From: VXPQ01 sp965232485 | GTDB taxonomy: Bacteria; Bacteroidota; Rhodothermia; Rhodothermales; VXPQ01 | Assembly: GCA_965232485.1 (NCBI GenBank) | Contig: OZ246975.1 | Span: 62,001-126,000 of the forward strand | Reading direction: 5' to 3' | DNA length: 64,000 nucleotides | Part shown: piece by piece, positions 40,099 through 48,605 of the stretch | How the letters are laid out: each line of letters starts with the position of its first letter | Position numbering within the stretch: position 1 is the first letter of the stretch | The notes under the pieces: model-generated | What the model was told of the DNA's origin: nothing | Seen by the model: the letters and a program-made list of their open reading frames with translations, nothing else | Databases searched by the model: none | Program-made: the position numbers and the translations under genes

Positions 40099-41364
40099 AT
40101 GGATGAATTGCTTGCCGTCATTCTCGGGGGAGGCGCCGGAAAACGGCTCTTCCCGCTTACGATGCATCGCTCCAAGCCAGCAGTTCCGCTTGGAGGGAAA
40201 TATCGGTTGATCGATATCCCGGTGTCGAACTGCATCAATTCGGACATTAGCCGGATATTCGTGCTTACGCAGTTCAACTCGGCGAGCCTGAATCGCCACA
40301 TTGCGCGCACCTACCAGTTTGACCGGTTCCGCGGCGGGTTCGTTACCGTGCTGGCCGCCCAGCAGACCCCGGAATCCGAAACCTGGTTCCAGGGAACGGC
40401 GGACGCCGTGCGCCAATCCCTGTTCAATTTGCGCGCCTACCGCCATTCCCATGTGCTCATTTTGTCGGGAGACCAGCTCTACACCATGGACTACCGGAAG
40501 TTGATGCAGCACCACATCGACAGTGGCGCCGGCGTTACCCTGGCCACTATTCCGGTGCGCGCCGACGAAGCGCCTGCGTTCGGCATCGTCAAGACGGAAA
40601 ACGGGTTTGTCAACGAGTTTTACGAAAAACCCGCGTTGGACGGCCTTGCGGACAAGGCAAGCCCGGTGAGCGAGGAGATGCGCGATGCGGGGCGCGTTTT
40701 TCTTGCCTCTATGGGTATTTACGTGTTCGACAGGAAAGTGTTGCAGTCGCTCCTTGCCGCCAGGCCGGATGCGAACGATTTCGGACAGGAAATCATTCCG
40801 GAAGCGATTCGAAAGTATCCGGTGGCGAGTTATGCGTTCGAAGGGTACTGGAGCGACGTCGGGACGGTGGAATCGTTCTTCGAGGCCAATCTGATGATGG
40901 CGAAGCGGTCGCCCGAATATGATATATATAACGCGACGGCGCCCCTGTACACCAATACGCGCATGCTGCCGCCCGCCAAGATTTTGAGTTCCCATGTGGA
41001 GGATTCCCTGATCGGGGAGGGGGCCGTCGTGGTCAATAGCCGCATATCGAAGTCGGTGATAGGCATTCGTTCCTATATCGGGGCGGGGGCTACCGTCGAG
41101 AACACGGTATTCATGGGGGCCGATTATTATGCATGGCACGATCCCCGTTTGCGGAATCCGGCGGAGGGGCCGCCCAGCCCGGGTATCGGCGACGGAAGCT
41201 ACGTGGAGGGCGCGATCGTCGATCGGAACGTACAGATAGGAGAGCGGTGCGTGATCAGAAGGCGGGAGGGGGTGCGCCACGCAGACGCCGAGAATTATTT
41301 TGTGCGCGACGGCATTGTCGTCATTCCGAAGAACATGCGCATTCCCGACGATACCGTCATCTGA
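40099..41364 (+). CDS. glgC: glucose-1-phosphate adenylyltransferase
   Basis: 421 residues with ATG at 40099. It makes ADP-glucose for glycogen. N-terminal 'GGGAGKRLFPLT' (11-22) is the nucleotidyltransferase loop; 'LSGDQLYTMDY' (about 125-135) holds the catalytic Asp; the C-terminal third is a left-handed beta-helix with 'HVEDSLIGEGAVV' and 'YIGAGATVENTVFMGADYY'. Lys residues for activator and sugar binding appear in the expected places. The partner synthase may be encoded elsewhere, since the nearby GT5 gene (35298) is one-domain. Confidence 0.94.
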   Translation: MDELLAVILGGGAGKRLFPLTMHRSKPAVPLGGKYRLIDIPVSNCINSDISRIFVLTQFNSASLNRHIARTYQFDRFRGGFVTVLAAQQTPESETWFQGTADAVRQSLFNLRAYRHSHVLILSGDQLYTMDYRKLMQHHIDSGAGVTLATIPVRADEAPAFGIVKTENGFVNEFYEKPALDGLADKASPVSEEMRDAGRVFLASMGIYVFDRKVLQSLLAARPDANDFGQEIIPEAIRKYPVASYAFEGYWSDVGTVESFFEANLMMAKRSPEYDIYNATAPLYTNTRMLPPAKILSSHVEDSLIGEGAVVVNSRISKSVIGIRSYIGAGATVENTVFMGADYYAWHDPRLRNPAEGPPSPGIGDGSYVEGAIVDRNVQIGERCVIRRREGVRHADAENYFVRDGIVVIPKNMRIPDDTVI

Positions 41365-41412
41365 ATCGTCGCGCGCATCCGTAATGCAGCGATTCCTTAG
41401 GGGCAAGGTCCC

Positions 41413-42252
41413 TTAGGTCAGGGCAGGCGCCAGCGCCGTACGCAACTTTTCCGCCGCGCTGCGGGCCGCTTGGACAAAATCCTGTCCTGTCGAGGCATAC
41501 AGGATCGCTCGGCTGCTGTTGATCAGAACGGGCCCGGTCCCCTTGCGCAGGGCTTCCAGCACGCTCCCGATATCGCCTCCTTGCGCGCCTACGCCGGGAA
41601 CAAGCAACGGAGCGTCGGGCGCCAGGACGCGGATGCGCCGCAGGGCTTCTGTGTCCGAAGCGCCCGCCACGAAGCCGAGCGCCCCCTTCGCGTCGTTCGC
41701 CGGGGTTTCCCAGGTTCGCGCTGCGCGCACCACCTGTTCGTATAGCGGCCTGCCTTCGCAGTTCATGTCTTGAAAATTCCCGCCGCCCGGATTGGACGTA
41801 CGGGCAAGCAGAAAGACGCCTCGCCCCGGCCAGGCAAGGAACGGCGTTACGCTGTCCCGCCCCATGTACCCGGATACGGTGCAGGCGTCGAAGCCGAGCA
41901 GATCGAAGCAAGCCTGCGCATAAAAGCGCGCCGAATTGCCGATGTCGCCGCGTTTTCCGTCGGCAATGACCGGCGCGTCTGGCGGAATCGCGCGCAGCGT
42001 GGCTTCCAGAACGCGCCAGCTTTCTGCGCCGAGGGCTTCAAAAAATGCAAGGTTCAGTTTGTAGGCCGCCGCCAGGTCCGACGTGGCCTCTACGATGGCC
42101 CGGTTGAATGCAAGGACGGCCTGGGCCGTGTCTTTCTTCCCGGCAAGCGGAGCGGGAAGCCGCGCGGGATCCGGGTCCAGGCCCACGCAAACGAGCGAGG
42201 CGGTTTGGGCCTGACGGTCCGAAAGGCGATCTGCGAACGAGCGTACGGTCAT
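41413..42252 (-). CDS. pyrF: orotidine 5'-phosphate decarboxylase
   Basis: 279 residues. It is the last step of UMP synthesis. It belongs to the longer 'type 2' PyrF subfamily (~270-280 residues) with the catalytic segment 'VIADGKRGDIGNSA' (about 95-108). The N-terminal 'LVCVGLDPDPARLP' and C-terminal 'LLVPGVGAQGGD' are also typical. It is 6 bp downstream of serS in the same direction. Confidence 0.95.
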   Translation of the reverse strand: MTVRSFADRLSDRQAQTASLVCVGLDPDPARLPAPLAGKKDTAQAVLAFNRAIVEATSDLAAAYKLNLAFFEALGAESWRVLEATLRAIPPDAPVIADGKRGDIGNSARFYAQACFDLLGFDACTVSGYMGRDSVTPFLAWPGRGVFLLARTSNPGGGNFQDMNCEGRPLYEQVVRAARTWETPANDAKGALGFVAGASDTEALRRIRVLAPDAPLLVPGVGAQGGDIGSVLEALRKGTGPVLINSSRAILYASTGQDFVQAARSAAEKLRTALAPALT

Positions 42253-42258
42253 GGCGGT

Positions 42259-43539
42259 TTACCCGATGCGGTCGAAACCGGTCCAGGGTTGCAGCGCTTC
42301 CGGGATGGCTATGGTTCCGTCGCGCTGTTGATGCTGTTCGAGCAGCGCCGCCACGATGCGCGGAAGCGCCAGCCCCGATCCGTTAAGCGTGTGCGCCAGC
42401 GTCGGCTTTTTCTGGTTTTCCAGGCGGCATCGGATTTGCATCCGTCGGGCCTGAAAATCCTCGAAGTTCGATATCGAAGACACTTCGAGCCAGCGTTCCT
42501 GTCCCGGACTCCAGACCTCCAGATCGTATTTTTTGGCTTGCGTAAAGCCCATGTCCCCCGTGCACATCAACAGGACGCGCCAGACGAGGCCCAACCCTTT
42601 CAGCGGACGTTCTGCATCGCTGCGCAGGATTTCCAGCGCCTCGTAGCTTCGCTCCGGACGGGTAAACCAGACCAGTTCCACTTTGTCGAACTGATGGAGG
42701 CGGTTCAGGCCGCGCACCTCTTTGCCGTACGAGCCTGCCTCGCGCCGAAAGCAGGGCGTCCAGGCCGCGTACCGGATCGGCAAGCGCGCGCCATCCAGAA
42801 TTTCTCCGCGATGCAGGTTGGTCACCGGCGTTTCGGCCGTGGGGATGAGGTACAGTCCGTCTCGCGGGACTTCGTACATCAAGTCCTCCTTGTCGGGGAG
42901 TTGGCCCGTCCCGCGCGCACTGTCTGCATTGACCAGCAGCGGGGATTGTATTTCCTCGTAGCCTCCTTGCTCTGTGGCGAGGTCCAGGAAGTAATTGATG
43001 AGCGCTCGCTGGAGTCGCGCGCCCTTGCCCCGGTAGAAAGGGAATCCGGCTCCCGAGACGTTGGCCCCCCGCTCGAAATCAATGAGGCCATGCCGCTCGG
43101 CCAGGTCCCAGTGCGGAAGCGGGTCGAAATCGAAGGCGGGCGGTTCGCCGCGCCGGGCGACGATCCGGTTTTCCGCCGGCGTATGTCCGACCGGTGCGTC
43201 GGGATGGGGAATATTGGGAATTTCAAGGAGGCCCCGTTCGAGTCGTTCGTTTGCCTGCGCAGCAGCTTCCTGGCGTTCCCGGATAGATATCTTCAGTTCG
43301 TTCGATTCGGCGATGAGCGCCCGGGCTTCCTCGGCGCGACCGCTTTGCATATGTTGCCCGATGTTTTTCGAGACAGCGTTGGATCGCGCCTGCGCCGTCT
43401 GGAGCGCCGCCAGATGGTTCCGCCGCTGTCGATCCAGTTCCGCCAGTTCATCGACCATCCCGGGGTCGCCGGCGCCCTTGTCCCGGATGGCTTTTCGTAC
43501 GCGTTCGGGGTCTTCGCGAAGTATCTGAATGTTGATCAC
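42259..43539 (-). CDS. serS: seryl-tRNA synthetase
   Basis: 426 residues when started at the GTG at 43537-43539 (reading 'INIQILREDPERVRKAI'), which is the family start; the frame is open further but that part looks non-coding. Class II synthetase: an N-terminal long antiparallel coiled coil (about 28-100), then motif 2 ('FRREAGSYGKEVRGLNRLHQFDKVE') and motif 3 ('NGSGLALPRIVAALLE'). All serine- and ATP-binding segments are present. GTG start confidence is fair. Confidence 0.95.
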   Translation of the reverse strand: MINIQILREDPERVRKAIRDKGAGDPGMVDELAELDRQRRNHLAALQTAQARSNAVSKNIGQHMQSGRAEEARALIAESNELKISIRERQEAAAQANERLERGLLEIPNIPHPDAPVGHTPAENRIVARRGEPPAFDFDPLPHWDLAERHGLIDFERGANVSGAGFPFYRGKGARLQRALINYFLDLATEQGGYEEIQSPLLVNADSARGTGQLPDKEDLMYEVPRDGLYLIPTAETPVTNLHRGEILDGARLPIRYAAWTPCFRREAGSYGKEVRGLNRLHQFDKVELVWFTRPERSYEALEILRSDAERPLKGLGLVWRVLLMCTGDMGFTQAKKYDLEVWSPGQERWLEVSSISNFEDFQARRMQIRCRLENQKKPTLAHTLNGSGLALPRIVAALLEQHQQRDGTIAIPEALQPWTGFDRIG

Positions 43540-43597
43540 GTAGCAAACGATGCGATTGGCGGGCAGAAAATGCGAACAATGGGGTCGAAGGTTGCGC

Positions 43598-44497
43598 TTA
43601 CGGACGACCGACCTTGCGCAGGCGCTCCCGGAGGGGCCTGGGGCGGTAACCAAGTTCCGTCTGGGCTTTCAGAATAATCAATCCGGTTTTGGCCGGTCGC
43701 TCGGCGACTTGTCGAAACGCAGCGCTGTCGACTGGCTGAATCAGCGTATCGTCCAGGTCGAACGCCTCGGCGATCATGCGGGCAAAATCGTACATGGACA
43801 TCCATTCCGCTCCGGAAAGATGGAAAATGCCGCCGCGCCGCCGTCGCGCGAGGCGTTCGACGCCCTCGGCAAGGTCGGTCACGCAGGTAGGGTTCCGCCA
43901 TTGGTCCGTAACGATCCGGACGGATTGTCCCGAAGACAGTCGCTCCAGCAGCCAAAGTACGAAATCGGAGCGGTTCGCACGCGATGCGGCGCCGTAGACA
44001 AGCACTGTGCGGACAATAGCCCACTTGTCGAAACCGGCTTTCCGCACCGCATTCTCAGCGGCTTGCTTGGATTTTCCGTAGAAATTGACCGGGTTCGGGC
44101 GAGCGTCTTCGCGATAAGGACCATCCAGCCCGTCGAACACGAAATCCGTAGAAAGCTGAATGAGTCGCGCGCCGGTATCCTTGCATTGTTGCGCCAGCGT
44201 TTCCACGGCGTCCACGTTCACTTTCCAGCAGGCCTCCCGGTTCGTCTCGCAGCGATCGACGTCGGTCATGGCTGCGCAGTTGATCACGACGGTGGGCTGG
44301 AAATCCCGGACCGCATGTTGCACGTCGCGCCTTGCCGTAATATCCAGCGGCATGTATCCATGCGACCCTGCGGACCGGCTCGTTTCGCCGCGCCCGGTGG
44401 CCAGTACGTCGTATTCGGAAAACCGGCCGAGCAGGCCAACCAGCTCCGTGCCGAGCAGGCCGTTTGCTCCTGTTACGAGTATGCGCTCGTACAACAT
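43598..44497 (-). CDS. dTDP-4-dehydrorhamnose reductase-like sugar SDR
   Basis: 299 residues. It is an NAD(P)-dependent extended SDR of the RmlD type: 'VTGANGLLGTELV' at 8-20, 'NCAAMTDVDRCE' near 73-84, and the YxxxK pair in 'NFYGKSKQAAE'. RmlD makes dTDP-L-rhamnose, but no rmlA/B/C genes are beside it, and the family includes methionine adenosyltransferase regulatory subunits and other sugar reductases. The exact substrate is inferred only. Confidence 0.78.
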   Translation of the reverse strand: MLYERILVTGANGLLGTELVGLLGRFSEYDVLATGRGETSRSAGSHGYMPLDITARRDVQHAVRDFQPTVVINCAAMTDVDRCETNREACWKVNVDAVETLAQQCKDTGARLIQLSTDFVFDGLDGPYREDARPNPVNFYGKSKQAAENAVRKAGFDKWAIVRTVLVYGAASRANRSDFVLWLLERLSSGQSVRIVTDQWRNPTCVTDLAEGVERLARRRRGGIFHLSGAEWMSMYDFARMIAEAFDLDDTLIQPVDSAAFRQVAERPAKTGLIILKAQTELGYRPRPLRERLRKVGRP

Positions 44498-44539
44498 GAG
44501 TTTTCCGGGCGCTTTGCCCTGGCGACGAGACCGCCGTTG

Positions 44540-45043
44540 TTATTCCCTGAAATAATAGCGCACCCCGATTCCGCCGCCAAAATGACCGGTGGTTCCGGGA
44601 AGCAGGTTCAATCGGGGATTCACCTGCAAAAAGACCTCATAGCGATTCGCAAAAAAATGGACCCCGAACGTTCCGCTGACGCCCAAAACGAAATCGCTTT
44701 GCGATACTTCTTTCTGGACGCCCGCCGCGACGCCCGGCCCATAATAATAACCAAGCGGGGAATCAGGAATAGCGCGTTCCCGCAACGCATGCCCGGAAAG
44801 GAAGAAAAAATTGTTGAAATTCCATGCGGCCAGTCCTTCGTAGGCGAATCTCGGCTTTAGGTACCGCTTGAAGGAAACGCCGCCGGGCGCTCCAAGTTGT
44901 ACGCCTGCCGCCATGCTGCCGGGGCGTTGTTGCGCATGGCTGCGTTCGGCTCCGGTCGTCGCCAGCATGCAGAGCGTCAGGGCTGCGAGGGCTGCCTTCG
45001 CCTTGAACGAAGGACTGTGGGTTCTGCGGGTGCGTCTGGGCAT
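44540..45043 (-). CDS. small outer-membrane protein with IS-derived N-terminus
   Basis: 167 residues with ATG at 45043. The first 16 residues, 'MPRRTRRTHSPSFKAK', are identical to OrfA of the IS3 element at 59669, and similarity continues through 'ALAA'. The sequence then changes to 'TLCMLATTGAERSHAQ', giving a complete signal peptide (cleavage near residue 38). The mature part is a small beta-barrel-like protein with Gly/aromatic strands and a C-terminal 'GGIGVRYYFRE', typical of outer-membrane proteins. AAGGAGG (45050-45056) is a strong ribosome site. Its function is unknown. The start codon and n-region appear to have been taken from a transposon. Confidence 0.7.
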   Translation of the reverse strand: MPRRTRRTHSPSFKAKAALAALTLCMLATTGAERSHAQQRPGSMAAGVQLGAPGGVSFKRYLKPRFAYEGLAAWNFNNFFFLSGHALRERAIPDSPLGYYYGPGVAAGVQKEVSQSDFVLGVSGTFGVHFFANRYEVFLQVNPRLNLLPGTTGHFGGGIGVRYYFRE

Positions 45044-45181
45044 CGGATGCCTCCTTCGGCTGGTTGGATTGGCTGGTTGGATCGGAGCAAGGTCTCAATA
45101 TAATCCCTTAAAAATCCAAAAAACACTGTCCAATCAAACCGAACCGCCTCTCCACCTCTCACCTCTAACCGAACCACCTCT
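44980..45181 (-). mobile_element. relic of an IS3-family left end
   Basis: Read on the minus strand, 45181 down to 44980 matches the left end of the IS at 59578: AGAGGTGGTTCGG, TGATTGGACAG, then the first ~65 bases of orfA. Inside the terminal repeat region there is a ~30-bp tandem duplication, and another 12-13-bp tandem duplication (GGCTGGTTGGATT on the plus strand, 45058-45083). No right end or orfB remains nearby. Confidence 0.7.
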
Positions 45182-45240
45182 ATATTCCTTGAAATGAGGC
45201 GTAGGCGTATGCGGCAAGCGCCTGCCGGGCGGGCGCGCGG

Positions 45241-46524
45241 TCAGGTTTTCTGCTTTTTCTTCTTTGCCGCGGGAAAGAGGATATTGTTCAGGATGAGTCG
45301 GTATCCCGGAGAATTCTTGTGCAAATCAAGGTCGGTGGGCGGATCGCCTACGAAATGCTGATAATCTTCCGGGTCGTGGCCCGCATAGAAAGTGAAGGTT
45401 CCTTCTCCGAAGTTTCCGTGCAAGTATTTGACTTCATCCCGATTGGGCGCTTCCGCCAGTACGATCGCCGACGCTTTCACAAAGCCCTTGCGAAAGCTTG
45501 TGGTTTGTCCAATGAATCCCTTGATGGTTGCGACATGATTCTGCGTGAGCATGGTGGGCACGGGGTCCCATTTGGCGCTGAATTCGAATAGCGTGAAATA
45601 GTCGATGGCCTGATTGCGCAAGGCAGGCGGAGGGGGGCCGGCGTCGATGTTTGCGTGTTCGTATTCGCCGGGATGAAAGACAGGCGTAAAATTTTCGAAC
45701 GCGAGCGTTGCGTCGAAATCGAGGCGGGACAGGGCGTCGGGATCTACCGGGTCGCCGTCGTACTCCGCCGGCGCAATGTCGGTTTGATGCGCCGCCAACG
45801 CAATGTCGTAGGTATCGGTGCCGGAGCACATGGCGAACAGGAAGCCGCCTTGCGCCATGTAGTCCTTGATGGTTTGGGCCACTTCCAGTTTCAGGCGGCT
45901 GGTCTTGCGGAAACCGTACTTCGCGGCCATTTGCTCGGCTTGCCGTTGCTGTTCGATGTACCAGGGTACGTTCCGGTATTGCAGAAATTTGCCGTATTGT
46001 CCCGTAAAATCTTCGTGATGCAGGTGCAGCCAGTCGTATTGGCGGAGTTCCCCGTTCAGAATTTTGTCGTCGTACAGCATGTCGTACGGCACTTCGGCGT
46101 ATTCAAGGGCCAGCAGGACGGCGTCGTCCCAGGGCAGGGTTTGCTCCGGCGCGTACACAGCGATATTCGGCGCCGTTTCCAGACGTACGATCGCCGTGTT
46201 GTAGTCTTCGCTTTCTACTTCGGCCGCGATGCGGGCGGAGGCGTCCGGGGCGATGCGTTCGAAATACACGCCGCGCACCTGCAATTCCTCTTCGAGACGA
46301 TCGAATCCGCTGCTCAGAAAGGAGCCGCCCCGGTAGTTGAGCAGCCAGTCCACCGGTTCGCCTTGCTCAAGCAGCCAGAATACGACGCCGTACGCTTTCA
46401 GGTGATTGGACTGCCGAATATCCATGGGAATCAGGATGTCTTGCGCCTTGACGGATATCGCAACGAGCGGCAGCAGCGCCGTCAGCAAGAGGAATCGAAT
46501 ACTGCGAAAGGGCATGGTTTTCAC
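45241..46524 (-). CDS. periplasmic protein of the 'asparagine synthetase B-like' Bacteroidota family
   Basis: 427 residues with signal peptide 1-28 ('LVAISVKAQ'). Family hallmarks: 'ILIPMDIRQSNHLKAYGVVFWLL', 'DWLHLHHEDFTGQYGKF', 'GGFLFAMCSGTDTYDIALAA' and the C-terminal 'SPGYRLILNNILFPAAKKKKQKT'. Databases often call this asparagine synthetase B, but no glutamine amidotransferase N-terminal Cys or PP-loop ATP site is visible and the protein is exported, so that name is probably wrong. Function unknown. The poly-Lys tail is conserved in the family. Confidence 0.8.
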   Translation of the reverse strand: MKTMPFRSIRFLLLTALLPLVAISVKAQDILIPMDIRQSNHLKAYGVVFWLLEQGEPVDWLLNYRGGSFLSSGFDRLEEELQVRGVYFERIAPDASARIAAEVESEDYNTAIVRLETAPNIAVYAPEQTLPWDDAVLLALEYAEVPYDMLYDDKILNGELRQYDWLHLHHEDFTGQYGKFLQYRNVPWYIEQQRQAEQMAAKYGFRKTSRLKLEVAQTIKDYMAQGGFLFAMCSGTDTYDIALAAHQTDIAPAEYDGDPVDPDALSRLDFDATLAFENFTPVFHPGEYEHANIDAGPPPPALRNQAIDYFTLFEFSAKWDPVPTMLTQNHVATIKGFIGQTTSFRKGFVKASAIVLAEAPNRDEVKYLHGNFGEGTFTFYAGHDPEDYQHFVGDPPTDLDLHKNSPGYRLILNNILFPAAKKKKQKT

Positions 46525-46556
46525 AGGGACGCCGGGGGTTCGGAATATGGACGGCT

Positions 46557-48440
46557 TCAGGCGCCCTCGTCGCCGCGGAGGCGACGCAGATGGCCGCGGG
46601 CCTTGTCCGCAAAGAGGGAGCCGGGGTATTCGGACAACAGCCGCCGATACGCGGCGGCCGCTTCTTCCCGGGTACCCGGATCGCGCGACAAAATGCCCGC
46701 CGCTTCGAAAAGCGCCCGGTCCGCCAGAAAACTCGCCGGATGGATCAGGGGAATCTCCGCAAACGTTTCATAGGCTTCTTTCCGACGTCCGCCGGCAAGC
46801 AGAATCTCCCCGCGCAAGAAGCGGGCTTCGTCGACCAGCGCGTGGCCGGGGTATGCGGCCAGCAAGGCGTCCAGCGAATCGAGGGCGGCCAGCGGGCGTT
46901 GTTGTTTTTGGGCAAGCAGGGCGCCTGCATACCGCCGTAGCGGTGTGTCGAGTGAATCGGGTCCGCGATTTTCGAGGAGCAATATTTTCAACCCGATCGC
47001 GTCATTCGAAACGTTTGTCGAGGTATGCGCATCGATAATATCGACCAGGGCCAGCGCAGCGTCGAATTCCCCGGCGAACAGATGAATGCGCGCCAGGTCG
47101 AAGCGGGCCTGCTCCGCCAGTTCGCCGGTCCGCAGTCGCTCGATGAGCCTATTGAAGCGGAGACGGGCCTCATCCAGTTGCCCCTGCGCGATCGCGATAT
47201 GGGCCAGGTCGAACGCAGCCCGATCTGCGGCGCGGCTATCCGGAAAAGCAGCGATAGTCTGCTGGTAAACGGCTTCGGCGGCGCCGGCGTCAAGAAAAAC
47301 ATTCTGTTGCAGTCGCCCGACGCGGTGCAGCATATCCGGATACAGTGCGTGGCGCGGATATTCTTGCAGGAAGGCTTGGTAGGCAGCGAACGCTTCGTCG
47401 TAATGCGGCGCCGGAATCCGCTGTCCTGTTTCGTCAAAGGCGCGTTCGCCGATCTCTTCTGCCCGCCGCGTATGCATGGCGCCCAAAGCGGCAAGCGTTC
47501 GAGGCGCCGCCGGCGCGTCCGGATACTGCGTCAACACTTCCCGCCAGGCTTCCGCCGCTTCTGTCCAGGCCCCGGCGTCGGCGGCCGCAAGGGCAAATTC
47601 GAACAGCCTGTTCCCCTGTCCGTTTTCCAGCCCGTCTATGGCCCGGTATTCGTCCAGCGCACGGGGGAAATCCTCTGCCTCGACGTATAGCCATCCCAAT
47701 AATTCTCGCCATGCCCGGTAGAACGGGTCGGTCTGGACGGCGTCCCGCGCTGCCGCGATGCTGGGCGCCAGCGCTTCCGTATCCTCCATGAAGGGGGCCA
47801 TGCGCGAGCGCACGAAATCAAGATGTCCCTCGTTTTCCTTGAGGAGGGCCAGATATTCTTCCGCAGCCTGGTCGTGGCGGCCCGAAATGCTGCATAGCCA
47901 AGCCAGATCCACTCGAAAGAGGTCAGGCCTTCCGGTGGCGTTCCGCGCTTGCCCAAGCAAGGAGACGGCCCGGTCGAATTCCCGTACCTCGACCAGGGAC
48001 TTGTAGACGACGCGCCAGGCGTTCGGGTCGGCGGGCGCCGCGGCCACGGCTTCTTCCCAGGTCGCTTGGGCCTCTTGCTCGTTGCCCTGCAAATAGCGGA
48101 TGCGCGCCAGGTCCGAGAGGAGCGGCGCAGAGCGCATATCCGCCAACCGCGATTCGACCAGCGCAGCGGCTTCGTCGTAGCGCTTTACATTTTCGTAGGC
48201 CTCCTTCAGTTTTGCGTAGAAGGCCTCGTTGCGCGGGGCGCCTGCATAAAGGTCTTCCAGCAAGCCAATGGCTTGGTCGAACTGTCCCTCCCGCAGAAAA
48301 GCGTCGGCCAGACGAAAACGCGCCAGTTGCGGGTCTTCCTGCGATTGTCCTGCGGTATCGAGGACCGGCGCGCAGAACAGCGCGGCAAGCAAAAGGACGC
48401 CGGCCCACGGGCGGGGAAATACGGGGAACATTCGTTTCAT
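46557..48440 (-). CDS. large secreted TPR protein
   Basis: 627 residues from the ATG at 48440; open frame upstream is antisense to dxr and was excluded. Signal peptide about 1-32. The rest is a chain of tetratricopeptide-type helix pairs from about 38 to the end ('AFLREGQFDQAIGLLEDLYAGAP', 'SRAADRAAFDLAHIAIAQGQLDEAR'). The last repeats resemble YbgF/BamD-type ('EAAAAYRRLLSEYPGSLFADKARGHLRRL'). Probably a periplasmic assembly scaffold. It is divergent from dxr. Confidence 0.78.
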   Translation of the reverse strand: MKRMFPVFPRPWAGVLLLAALFCAPVLDTAGQSQEDPQLARFRLADAFLREGQFDQAIGLLEDLYAGAPRNEAFYAKLKEAYENVKRYDEAAALVESRLADMRSAPLLSDLARIRYLQGNEQEAQATWEEAVAAAPADPNAWRVVYKSLVEVREFDRAVSLLGQARNATGRPDLFRVDLAWLCSISGRHDQAAEEYLALLKENEGHLDFVRSRMAPFMEDTEALAPSIAAARDAVQTDPFYRAWRELLGWLYVEAEDFPRALDEYRAIDGLENGQGNRLFEFALAAADAGAWTEAAEAWREVLTQYPDAPAAPRTLAALGAMHTRRAEEIGERAFDETGQRIPAPHYDEAFAAYQAFLQEYPRHALYPDMLHRVGRLQQNVFLDAGAAEAVYQQTIAAFPDSRAADRAAFDLAHIAIAQGQLDEARLRFNRLIERLRTGELAEQARFDLARIHLFAGEFDAALALVDIIDAHTSTNVSNDAIGLKILLLENRGPDSLDTPLRRYAGALLAQKQQRPLAALDSLDALLAAYPGHALVDEARFLRGEILLAGGRRKEAYETFAEIPLIHPASFLADRALFEAAGILSRDPGTREEAAAAYRRLLSEYPGSLFADKARGHLRRLRGDEGA

Positions 48441-48605
48441 ACGGGTATCCGCAGGAAGTATCCCTGGAACGCGAGCGGAAAGCTTGCGTCGGGCTGCCTT
48501 TTGATATTGTTTTCGGATGCGGTATGTTTCATGCGACAGTCGGCGTCCGGGTTGCCTTGCGTATTTTCCGGGAGATGCGCCAAACAATTTATTCCCTTGC
48601 GCCCC

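Noticed and set aside
45241..46524. Assignment as asparagine synthetase B
   Set aside because: Signal peptide present and no N-terminal amidotransferase Cys or ATP-pyrophosphatase loop visible; treated as a family of unknown function.
47949..48605. N-terminal extension of Dxr by ~220 codons
   Set aside because: Antisense to the TPR gene, Arg-rich and unrelated to Dxr; the family length fits the ATG at 48606.
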